Source of the DNA: Glossina fuscipes
Lineage: Eukaryota > Arthropoda > Insecta > Diptera > Glossinidae
Assembly (NCBI RefSeq): GCF_014805625.2
Contig: NW_024003752.1
Coordinates: 578,784 to 642,783 of the forward strand
Length of the DNA stretch: 64,000 nucleotides
Direction of reading: 5' to 3'
In this document: positions 56,410-64,000 of the stretch, piece after piece
Position numbering within the stretch: position 1 is the first letter of the stretch
Layout: every line of letters begins with the position of its first letter
Position numbers and translations under genes: made by a program
The notes under the pieces: model-generated
What the model saw: the letters and a program-made list of their open reading frames with translations, nothing else
What the model was told of the DNA's origin: nothing
Database searches by the model: none

Positions 56410-57515
56410 TGTAAGGAAGCGTTTTGCTTCCTTACTGATAACAAGTCCGTCCGCAGGCAGTCTGGTCCAAGCAGTCAGTCTGGTTTGTCCCTTACATGTC
56501 TTTTTTTCACACCTAGATCAGCAATAAGAATAAAACAGACAGAAGGATAGGCATACAAACAAACAGCGAGATAGGTAAAAAATAAGGAAGCTTATAAAAT
56601 CATGCATGTTAGTATGATGCATATCACATGAACACTGGCTTAACGGTTCATAAAATCATACGATTTAGTACCTAAGCTAGCACTAGCAATAAGATCGTAC
56701 GAGTTGGTACTTAAGGTAGTATTAACGCTAAGACAAGTCAGAGCTGAGGATGTAACATAAATGCAGGCAAATACGTTCGATCAGACCTAAGTTAGCATAC
56801 GTAATAATGGATGTGTAAGAATATCGTTACAACGCATATGTATGTGAGTATAGTCAAAACATCCATGTAACGGGACAGGGATGGTGGCCGCGACTATAAA
56901 AGAGCGCGTCACAGCAAGCTCAGCCTTTCAGTTGTGTTATAGCAGCCTCAGGTAAGTGATCACGAACTACATAACTAGTTGACTTTTACGGATAGCGGAC
57001 GGCTGGCTTAGCTTAGTCGTCATCCCTGAATGACTGATAGGGACTGATAACTTTTACGGATAGGGGATGGTTGGCTCATCTTAGTCGTCATACCTGAATG
57101 ACTGATAGAGAGATGGCTGGCTTGGCTTAGTTGTCATCTCTGAAGGACAGGAGGACACTCTCTCTTGCGACGTGAAACGGTTAGGGACGGACAAGTGAAC
57201 GTACAGACCAAGGGTAGCTGCTGTAACACCCGCGACGTATTCTTTTCTTTTGCAGAAGCTCGTGATACGGTTAAAACGTGAAAAATAATCCTTCGAAAGA
57301 ACAAAAAGCATTGAAAGCGTTAAACGAAAGTCGTGTCACCACACTGGTTTTTTCTCCCGCTCTCCTTAAAATCGCTTATCTACTGTAAATTCCGTAGGAA
57401 TAAATAAATAATAAGAACAACATCCGGAGGTCCAATTTATTTTTCTTTTATATAAATTTTTTGGAAGGAGTCCTGGGAAGCCCTGAGTTTACCTCCCCAA
57501 AGAAGACTCGTTACA
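56410..57515 (+). mobile_element. Large solo LTR (1106 bp) with ACCT target duplication
   Basis: Starts TGTAAGGAAGCG and ends CTCGTTACA. The flanks ACCT at 56406-56409 and 57516-57519 are a perfect 4-bp duplication. The promoter GACTATAAAAGAGCGC is near 56895, followed by a TCAGTTGTG initiator and CAG|GTAAGT (splice-donor-like) near 56950. AATAAA occurs near 57400. Internal repeats: a 77-bp unit (ACTTTTACGGATAG..GTCGTCAT) twice plus a partial copy at 56985-57140, and a 48-bp pair at 56648-56735. Confidence 0.92.
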
Positions 57516-57519
57516 ACCT

Positions 57520-57894
57520 TTTTATAATATATTAATACCTTAACATATGATTTTATCTATAAATAAATTATAATATTTTAAAGTAAATTGCAAATTTTGT
57601 ATTACATAAATAAAAACCAACTTTTTAATTTTCATATAATAACTTAAAGCGTATTTATTCTTTATATCTTTTACTTCAATAAAATTAATTATTAAATATG
57701 AGAGCGCAGAAGATATGCCGACTTATATTTCCTCACTTATTCGTTTCAATTCGGAGGCTTGTAGCAAACCTTCACCCCGTCGTCAAAATAGGATGTCTTG
57801 ATCTAGGAAATCAAAAGTTTACTTCTTTAATTTTCACCTGGTCGCAAACCTTACGAATAAACTATTTCTGTTTTTAGACAAAAACATAGGCGTA
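57520..57894. other. Spacer
   Basis: AT-rich, no recognised gene. Confidence 0.4.
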
Positions 57895-58300
57895 TGTAGA
57901 TTAATTCACCATTCGTTTCCGCCTATGCTTGCCTTTTTGGTTTATAAAAAGGTTTCCATTTTGTGGAGGCCGAAGAAAATAAATGTGTGCTCCATCCACG
58001 CATCCAATCACGTCAATAAATATTATCATTATTTCAATCATCATTTATTAGACAACAACGTGTCACAAGAACTGGATAACCGCAACAAGAAGCTACTCAT
58101 CACCAAGACTACCAAATGTCCTGTAGAACCATTGCTTTGTGTTGGCATAATAGTCCTGTAGAACCATTTCTTTATGTTGGTATTAATATCCCACCGAACC
58201 CATTCCGCGCAAAGTTTTTTCCATTTCTTGTATTATTTCTGATACAACAGGAGAAATGGTGCTTTGTGCAACGCGTAATTAAAATCGCTAGCCGCCAATC
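57895..58300 (-). pseudogene. PIF/Harbinger-type transposase relic
   Basis: On the minus strand a decayed DDE transposase is readable: VAQSTISPVVSEIIQEMEKT (about 58280-58220; family: 'SQSTVSRVV-EV'), a WVRW-like and KWFY stretch near 58190-58150, and IGCVDGAHIYFLRPPQNG continuing LFINQKGKHRRKRM (about 58010-57920; family: 'GCIDGTH--I--P' with the first catalytic Asp, then 'Y-NRKG-HSIN'). The frame is broken by stops and the downstream catalytic residues are absent. The plus-strand frames here are shadows. Confidence 0.72.
58118..58187. repeat. Tandem duplication, about 35 bp
   Basis: GTCCTGTAGAACCATT.CTTT.TGTTGG occurs twice in succession inside the Harbinger relic. Confidence 0.7.
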
Positions 58301-58639
58301 ATAGATAACCTCCAGACCCCAACAACTCTAAAGTAAGGGCTTAATGGATCACTGGAGGCATGTAGGTTTTTTTTTGTGTACTTATATTTTAATATATGTT
58401 ATTGACATATGCGTAATACCTTCCTCTTACACATTTTCGGACAACCTAAGAGGATTTGAAGCGTCCCGATGATCCTTTCTACAATTTTACAAGATTTCTT
58501 TTCGGCCAGTCTTGATATTTATCTACTAACAAATGACAAGGAAAGGAACAATTCCGTCTGATGTGTACATATTTCTCAACATTACTTGCTCATTTAATAA
58601 CAACATTTTTCTTACCTTTTTTTTAATTTTGTTTGGCAC
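58301..58639. other. Spacer
   Basis: No recognised gene. Confidence 0.4.
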
Positions 58640-59105
58640 TTCATGTTCATTAAGCTGAGTCAATCTAAATATGATTATAAGCTACTTAACTCTTTTAGAA
58701 TTATTTGCAGAAACCTACATGACGTCTACCACTTAAGGTCAATATAAGATTTCATAAAGTCTATCAAAACAAATTTGCTTAATACGCGCGGATTGCTTAT
58801 ATCATATTTAAACTAACTTTTAACCTTAATATCTCATTATAATTCGAAAACTATTCGTATTGTTTACTGTATCGGCTGCAAACTTATGCATGTTTCGCAA
58901 GTTCACTTGGAATCTGGTTCCGGAATGGTTGTGGATGTGCCTCTGTGCTAGTTGTGTACATACTCTTTTTTTTCTCTCTTATGCAATTATACATGAATTA
59001 TTATTTATTAATTATTATTATTTTTTTTCTTTTTTTCTTATATCTCCTTATTTTAAGAGTCAGTCCAATTCATGTGTAAGTAAGGAAAATAGAATAAACA
59101 AATAA
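58640..59105 (+). mobile_element. LINE family 1, 3'-end fragment (copy 4)
   Basis: Aligns with 54270-54750 of copy 3: AAGCTGAGTCAATCTAAATA, then TTTGCAGAAACCTACATGAC, ATTTAAACTAACTTTTAACC, the poly-T of the 3' untranslated region, and a final AATAAACAAATAAATCAATA tail. It is a 5'-truncated copy containing only the end of ORF2 and the 3' untranslated region. Confidence 0.8.
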
Positions 59106-59920
59106 ATCAATAAAGAAATGTATTAGACCAGTTGGCGATAAGACCAGTATAATCCAGTAGCGTGTTGAGGTTTTATTATTTGTTGGTGCTCTGCGCTTTA
59201 TCAATGATAGCAACGGTATATGGTGATAAAAGATTGATGATACAAAGTTGATTACCACCTTTGGCGAATTAAGAATATTAATGAGACAACTGATGTAAAA
59301 AAAAAATAATTAATTTACTTACTTTTCTCAAATTTAAGATTTAATAATTAATTAACGATTCACGTGCCCACCATAGCAGAACCAATTGTTACCAATAACA
59401 TAGAATGTATTGGTTTTTTTATGTACACACACAAACCGTTGCTCATTGAAAAAAGTTTTTTTCTTTTGTTTATGTATTGTATTGGTTCTTTCGAATACAC
59501 AGAGATGTCTCTCTTGAAAATTTTCAAATTGTCGCTCTCTCCCATTGAGATAAGTTGAATCAGAACGAATTGTATAAATTTAAGAAATTTGGATAGACTG
59601 TACGGAAGCCTAACCACTATCCATAGGGACGAAAAAAAAGAAATCGTGTACATCAAATATCGAAGAGCGTGCAGTCCGTTCAGCAAATCTCTCGACAAGA
59701 AAAGAAATCTCCTCAGAAAAGAAATCTATATCACTAGAGGACTAAGGGTCAAGTTAATTTACTAAACGAATCGCTCTGCTAATGATCATAAATCGGACTG
59801 TAGCAGGGAAAAATATTACTACACTAAACCATTTTGCAAATTAAGGGGAATAAAGGCTGTGAACACACCTTTAATGGTCAGGGTAAAGTAGGGAATTAAT
59901 GCTTAACAAGTTTGTTTCAG
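59106..59920. other. Unassigned region
   Basis: Plus-strand sequence 59570-59755 has a protein-like stretch (KKEIVYIKYRRACSPFSKSL, DKKRNLLRKEIY) that may belong to a decayed retroelement ORF, but I cannot name it. The rest shows nothing. Confidence 0.35.
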
Positions 59921-60175
59921 GATAACACGTTTTTGATATTAGAATCTTTAAGTGATTTCGGCGGAATAATCAGTTTCGATTGGTCCAACCGAGTAAATGC
60001 AAGGCCTAATTTGAAAATAAGGAAATTACTTCATGACTTTGATATGAAGCAAAGGTTTTTTTTTTTGAAAAAAAGTTTTTGGAACTTAGTGAAAAGTAGA
60101 TTAAAGCCATTTGCTGATGCTGAAGATGCTCTGCCCTACAATCTTTTCAAACTGTGCCCACATCAGATGGTGTAG
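59921..60175 (+). other. Exon-like frame behind a strong splice acceptor
   Basis: TTTGTTTCAG|GATAAC is followed by an 84-codon open frame: DNTFLILESLSDFGGIISFD, NLKIRKLLHDFDMKQRFFFL, KKSFWNLVKSRLKPFADAED, ALPYNLFK. The amino-acid mixture is that of a folded protein and differs from flanking frames. It stops at 60173-60175, where sequence resembling the LINE family 1 endonuclease end (ACATCAGATGGTGTAGC) begins. It could be a captured host exon or an unrecognised LINE segment. Family not recognised. Confidence 0.35.
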
Positions 60176-60835
60176 CGGTGTTTTTTAATTCTGAAATATT
60201 ATATGTAACGGATACCGTCTATATCCTTTCTATCTGTCTATAAAAAACCATTACATTACGAAACTAGCACTTTAGGAGGATTGGCGGCGAATGATATAGA
60301 TGTACGTGCTTTATCTAGTTAGCTCGAGAGATGAGGGAGGGGTTCTATTTTTTTAAAAGAACAGCACGTATTTACTCTTTAGCAGATACACAGGCGGACG
60401 TAACCTAACCTATCGAACTGGCATCTCTTATTCCTCTGTGCCTTTCTATACCCGCCCTGCTTGTGACCTCCTTTGGTCCATGACGTTTACGGGAGGAAAT
60501 TAATTTCCTCATCTTTTACTTCATTTTAACCATTTTAATCCTTCTCCCCTTTCTTATTTTACAATCTTAATTTTTTTTTCACGATTCCGACATTAGTTAT
60601 ATTAGCTATTCTTGATTCCCTTTTTTCCCACCATCTTTTTACCTACTCTACCGAAAAACGCATGAAGTCAAAACTCAAAGAAAATTACATCCAAACACTA
60701 TCTTTTGCTGTCAATTCTCTTCGTGCATGAACTTAACAAACTCTCTAATGCCGGGTTGCATTCTTAGCAAACATAAAAAGTCAGTCCAAACCACACATAA
60801 AAAACAACTATTAACACAAAGTTATTCTACCACTA
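60176..60835. other. Unassigned region
   Basis: A few tens of bases after 60176 resemble LINE family 1 near 52160. The rest (pyrimidine-rich 60430-60620) shows no gene. Confidence 0.4.
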
Positions 60836-61790
60836 AAGAGTGGTAGCCAAAGGGCTACCTTATAATAATCTCATCTGGGTTGTCATCAAGAATGGTGTCG
60901 ATGAATAGGGCATTAAGAAGAAACGCCTACCAATAGATATTTGGAAGATTAATGAAAACATAATTGACGCACCGAATATTATGTTGATGCTAGCAAATTT
61001 GGGAAAGGAACACTATTTTATAACCCCGATTTTAAAATCTGGGTATCATCAAATTAACTTGCTGAACGAGATAAAAGGCATTTTCCGTAAGTAACCGAAA
61101 ATATGAATTTTGTCGACTACTGTTTGGGCGCAGACATGACGTTCCAGTGCATGTTCCAAAGAGCAGTAGATGACTTTCCCTGGAAGCAAACTGGTAAATT
61201 TCCCTAATGTTTATTTCGATGATGTTATAATATTTTCCGAAACGGAAGAAGAATATGTCACACACATTAACTGGGTTCTTAAAAAATTATGTAAGGCAAA
61301 CATGGGAGTCTTCACCGGGATATCTAAATTCTGTAAAACTGGAAGCAAATACTTGGAATTCTCTGTATCATGTGAAGATATTAAAGCCTTTTCACCCAAA
61401 GTTGATACAATTAAAAATTACCCTTTGGTCACTACATTGTTTGGAATTAAATTATTTCCAGGTTTGCTCAACTACTATCGAGGTTTTATTTGAAACTATG
61501 CCAGTATGGTAAGTCCTTTAATCGATATACTCAAAAGGTAAAGTGGTAAACTACATCCCATCCAGACTCAGCAAATTAAATTAAAATGCTTAAAGTCTTT
61601 GAAAAATTAAAACAGATTCTAACGTCGGGGGATATTATGCTAATGATATCAGGAAAACTTAAGACTGATGCTCCATTCCATGCTAAGGATTCCGTTGTGC
61701 AGTTTTTTCTGCTCGCGCTTTACTTATGGGTTCAATCTCGACATTTCCTGGTCAGACATTGGTACCATTTGGCCTATGTGATTGTCAGCT
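60836..61790 (+). pseudogene. gypsy-type reverse transcriptase/RNase H relic
   Basis: Plus-strand reading, in broken frames, follows gypsy pol: IWVVIKNG, a DAPNIMLMLANLGKEHYFIT block, LKSGYHQINL, then FPNVYFDDVIIFSETEEEYV (active site, with Phe-Asp-Asp where gypsy has Val-Asp-Asp), HINWVLKKLCKANMGV, ALSP-like AFSPKVDTIKNYPLVTTLFG, LFPGLLNYYRGFI, and a degraded RNase H start (LKTDAPFHAKDSVV). Frameshifts and stops are frequent. Integrase and any envelope gene are absent; the LTR follows immediately, so an internal deletion joined the RNase H to the 3' end. Confidence 0.82.
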
Positions 61791-61803
61791 ACTTGATATA
61801 GAT

Positions 61804-62165
61804 TGTAGTGTGATCGCATACCATCGTATGCATCTACTTTGAAGTGTGACAGAATTATGCAACTTCAGCATAATTCTTTTGGTAAAATAAAAATAAAATT
61901 TATGTCACACTTCACCAGTGTGAGTATTGCATTACGAAATGCAACACGATGCCACAAGTAAACAATTATAAATTTTGTTTAGATAAGCATAATTTAGTGT
62001 AGAAATTAAGTATAAATAGTGCCAAAGAAAATAAAGAAATTCAGTTGTTATCAAACAATTCAACTTAGCGTTTAACTCGCTGAAAATACAAGGCGTTCAA
62101 TCCGCCTGAAGCATAAAGATTGTGGACAGTCTTATACCGAAACTTATTGGCATTATAAGAGACGA
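61804..62165 (+). mobile_element. LTR of the gypsy-like element (family B)
   Basis: Begins TGTAGTGTGATCGCATACC directly after the pol relic and aligns with the reversed LTR at 54999-55381. It has an AGTATAAATAGTGCC promoter near 62010, AATAAAG, and a nested palindrome at 61840-61914. A CTTGGCGCACTGAAGCC stretch at about 62172 resembles a primer-binding region, so the LTR probably ends near 62165; the exact end is uncertain. Confidence 0.65.
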
Positions 62166-62339
62166 AAACACTTGGCGCACTGAAGCCGAGCAGCTTAGGG
62201 GTAAACTGCGCTTCCATCATTAAACATTATTACATTCAACACAAGACATTGCAGCAATTCATAAAAACGAAACCATTTTGGTTTCAATAACTTCATCCTT
62301 TTTCAACTTCAAAACAATTGATAAATTTACAGGATCAAA

Positions 62340-62590
62340 ACCGTCATGACATAAGGTAACGTCTTCAGCTTGTATGTGGTCATAATATTTTGATAGGCTA
62401 CATTTGCCCTTAACGCACAGTCCTTACCCGTGGTTCAATTTATTGCCCGTTTCAAAAGTCGTGATACCGTAATGGACTTATGCAATTGCGCTGTGAACTG
62501 TCAGTTGGTGAACTGGAATTTGATATGATCATATTTTTGTCAGAAAGGAAATCATCCTTTCGTGAGCTTATATCCAATTGATAACTCTGT
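62340..62590 (-). pseudogene. ci: Decayed partial duplicate of the ci finger-5 exon
   Basis: Aligns in the same orientation with 63430-63690 of the intact ci exon next door. Long shared blocks are CGTC(TTC)AGCTTGT, TGCCCTTAACGCACA.TCCTT, CGTGGTT, AAAAGTC.TGA, CTGTCAGTTG, CAGAAAGGAA.TCATC and CTTATATCCAATTGAT. Many substitutions and small indels destroy the frame. It covers the segment between the SPRSDEF and VWSFDDD regions of the protein. The left limit is the LTR leader at about 62335. The right limit at about 62590 is where similarity fades. An old direct duplication of part of ci. Confidence 0.88.
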
Positions 62591-63138
62591 CTAATCTTTT
62601 GTAAATGCGTTGATATTAAATGAGAGGAAGGTGGTGGCGGTAAACTACTATTAATTTTACAACTTAGTCGACTGTTCTCGGAAAAAGTGAAGGTCGCATT
62701 TATTGATGTGTGTACTGCTATCGTTATTAAGATTGTTAAAAGTAACCATAGTGTTGGGAGTTACCGCCATTGATTAAATTCCTACGCCGCCACTGGTGGT
62801 TGTTGTAGGCATTTGGCTTAAGCGCTGTGAACAACCCAGCGATATAGGATCATATAATGAATCAGTCTTGTAACAGGGATGCATTGTAGATATTAAGGAT
62901 GGCTACTACGGTGACTTTGCATACTGAAATAGTATGTACTCGAATTGGAAGTTTGACTTTCACGTCTAAAATTCGATGAGATACCTGAATAATGGTTACT
63001 TGTACTGATATGGTTGCTCCTATTTCCACAACATACACTATTCGGGTAGAATACACAAGTATGTTATTCTGTCATATTTGACTCGTTGCATATATTTGAA
63101 GGCACATTGTGTTCTTTTTTTTTTGGAGAAGTTCCACA
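62591..63138. other. Spacer between the two ci segments
   Basis: Not clearly alignable to ci or to any element recognised here. The C-terminal activation-domain exon of ci is not visible. Confidence 0.45.
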
Positions 63139-63891
63139 CTACATTTTTAATTCGTTTATACGTTCATTGAGTTCTCCAATGCCGATACCCAAGCTAGAAT
63201 TCGTTTCCGGTATATTTGAAAGGGTGGACGCACTTAAATTGACTGCTTTAGCTTGCAGACGTGAACGGAACCGTTGTTGCATTGATGATAAGCCGCTAGC
63301 GCTCGTATTTCCCGCGACAGTTGCATTTCCATATGCTGAATTCCCGTTTGAATTGGTGCTAATACTAACCATAGCTCTCAAGACAATTGGCAATTCGGCA
63401 GCGTCTAAATCATCATCAAATGACCAAACATCGTCAGCTTGTCCGGGATTATAGTCTTCTGATATGCTATACCTGCCCTTAACGCACATTCCTTGTCTGT
63501 GGTTTCCGCTATTGCTTGCTTTAAAAGTCTTGAGATGCTGATGAGCTTGTTGACCAGCCACAGGAATTGGGCTATGAATTGACAGTTGAGATGGTGAATT
63601 TGGATCTGATTCAGATTTAATACTGGGGCTTGACATGCTAGTATTTTTGGCAGAAAGGAACTCATCGCTTCGTGGACTTATATCCAATTGATGATGGCGT
63701 TGTCTTGCACCGTGACTTTTCACACCACTAGTACCATTGCTTCCATTAGTATTGTCCGTATCATGCATTGAACCTTTATGCTTCTTATTCGCATAAAATT
63801 CAGCTCCATGCACAGTTTTAACATGTTTACGTAGTGAGCTAGGGTCGGTGTACCGTTTTGTACAGCCGGGAGCTTTGCAAATGTATGGCTT
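63139..63891 (-). CDS. ci: ci exon: zinc finger 5 and post-finger processing region
   Basis: Exon of cubitus interruptus with undamaged frame. The acceptor TTATTTCAG|AAG (exon start 63891) leads to [20 protein letters not shown], then [20 protein letters not shown], i.e. the fifth zinc finger, almost identical to Drosophila. The divergent linker contains [15 protein letters not shown], and the conserved block [19 protein letters not shown] is followed by [25 protein letters not shown] and [13 protein letters not shown], all recognisable in Drosophila Ci. Right after ELKM the frame reads TAG; Drosophila continues EPGTD there. Either a weak donor (AAAT|GTAGTG) splits the codon, or this copy ends here, which would leave a repressor-like protein lacking the activation domain. 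Confidence 0.88.
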   Translation of the reverse strand, partial: KPYICKAPGCTKRYTDPSSLRKHVKTVHGAEFYANKKHKGSMHDTDNTNGSNGTSGVKSHGARQRHHQLDISPRSDEFLSAKNTSMSSPSIKSESDPNSPSQLSIHSPIPVAGQQAHQHLKTFKASNSGNHRQGMCVKGRYSISEDYNPGQADDVWSFDDDLDAAELPIVLRAMVSISTNSNGNSAYGNATVAGNTSASGLSSMQQRFRSRLQAKAVNLSASTLSNIPETNSSLGIGIGELNERINELKM

Positions 63892-63981
63892 CTGAAATAA
63901 TTTAAAGATTTTAATCAATGGAAAGATTACTTGACGTCTTTGAAAGTATTGACTACTTAATTTGATTTAACACCAACGTAC

Positions 63982-64000
63982 CTCATTGCTGTGGGTGCGA
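63982..64000 (-). CDS. ci: ci exon: end of zinc finger 4 (runs off the window)
   Basis: The last codons read RTHSNE followed by the donor GAG|GTACGT. With the acceptor at 63893-63892 this gives a 90-bp intron and joins SNE to KPYIC, exactly as in Ci between fingers 4 and 5. The rest of the exon (fingers 3 and 4) lies beyond position 64000. Confidence 0.88.

Noticed and set aside
60158..60260. A fifth copy of LINE family 1
   Set aside because: Only about 40 bp resemble the endonuclease end of copy 3, too little to call an insertion.
9514..63891. Calling the two ci blocks a single functional gene with large introns
   Set aside because: Both are on the minus strand but in the wrong order for transcription, and the N-terminal block has a stop and a frameshift.

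Overview
The window is A+T-rich eukaryotic DNA from an insect, most likely a higher (brachyceran) fly outside the melanogaster group. Exons of the GLI-family gene cubitus interruptus (ci) are recognisable, with fly-like sequence and short GT-AG introns. Around them is a dense, nested mix of transposons typical of fly heterochromatin, dot or sex chromosomes. A tephritid-like fly fits, but species and chromosome are inference. I see no bacterial gene, CRISPR array, rRNA gene or free-standing tRNA gene. Most protein-like signals are broken transposon remnants.

Layout. 0.2-1.5 kb: decayed LINE. 1.8-2.4 kb: LTR, tRNA-Leu-type primer site and gag start of a Ty3/gypsy element, abutting a reversed LINE ORF1 (2.4-3.5 kb). 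5.0-5.5 kb: piggyBac relic. 7.5-7.9 kb: second LTR of the first family. 9.5-11.2 kb: three N-terminal/zinc-finger-1-2 exons of ci (minus strand), with one in-frame stop and one frameshift. 12.5-13.5 kb: mariner and LINE relics. 15.6-20.9 kb: nearly full-length I-clade LINE (minus). 23.3-25.5 kb: tandem-repeat LTR region carrying an internally deleted Tigger/pogo element, then a tRNA-Lys-type primer site and a long A-rich, repeat-bearing leader (to about 32 kb) ending in a GC-rich unidentified coding remnant.

About 32.7-49.7 kb: a decayed Polinton/Maverick giant transposon. It has protein-primed DNA polymerase B, packaging ATPase, PLA2-like protein, adenain-like protease, major capsid protein and several small genes. 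It has been hit by a 1.7 kb solo LTR (exact 4-bp target duplication inside a Polinton gene), another solo LTR and an internally deleted I element. 50-52 kb: a short I-element 3' end and a tRNA-derived SINE sharing the I-element tail, both with 11-bp target duplications. 52-54.7 kb: the best copy of the first LINE family. 55-62 kb: gypsy LTRs and a gypsy reverse transcriptase relic, a 1.1 kb solo LTR, Harbinger and LINE relics. 62.3-64 kb: ci again on the minus strand. There is a decayed partial copy, then the finger-5 exon and the end of the finger-3/4 exon.

Both ci blocks are on the minus strand, yet the finger-5 exon lies transcriptionally upstream of the N-terminal exons. They therefore cannot belong to one collinear gene. 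Either ci is duplicated here (with at least one copy decaying) or the assembly is rearranged. This mosaic, the SINE/LINE partnership and the Polinton with its datable insertions are the main points of interest.
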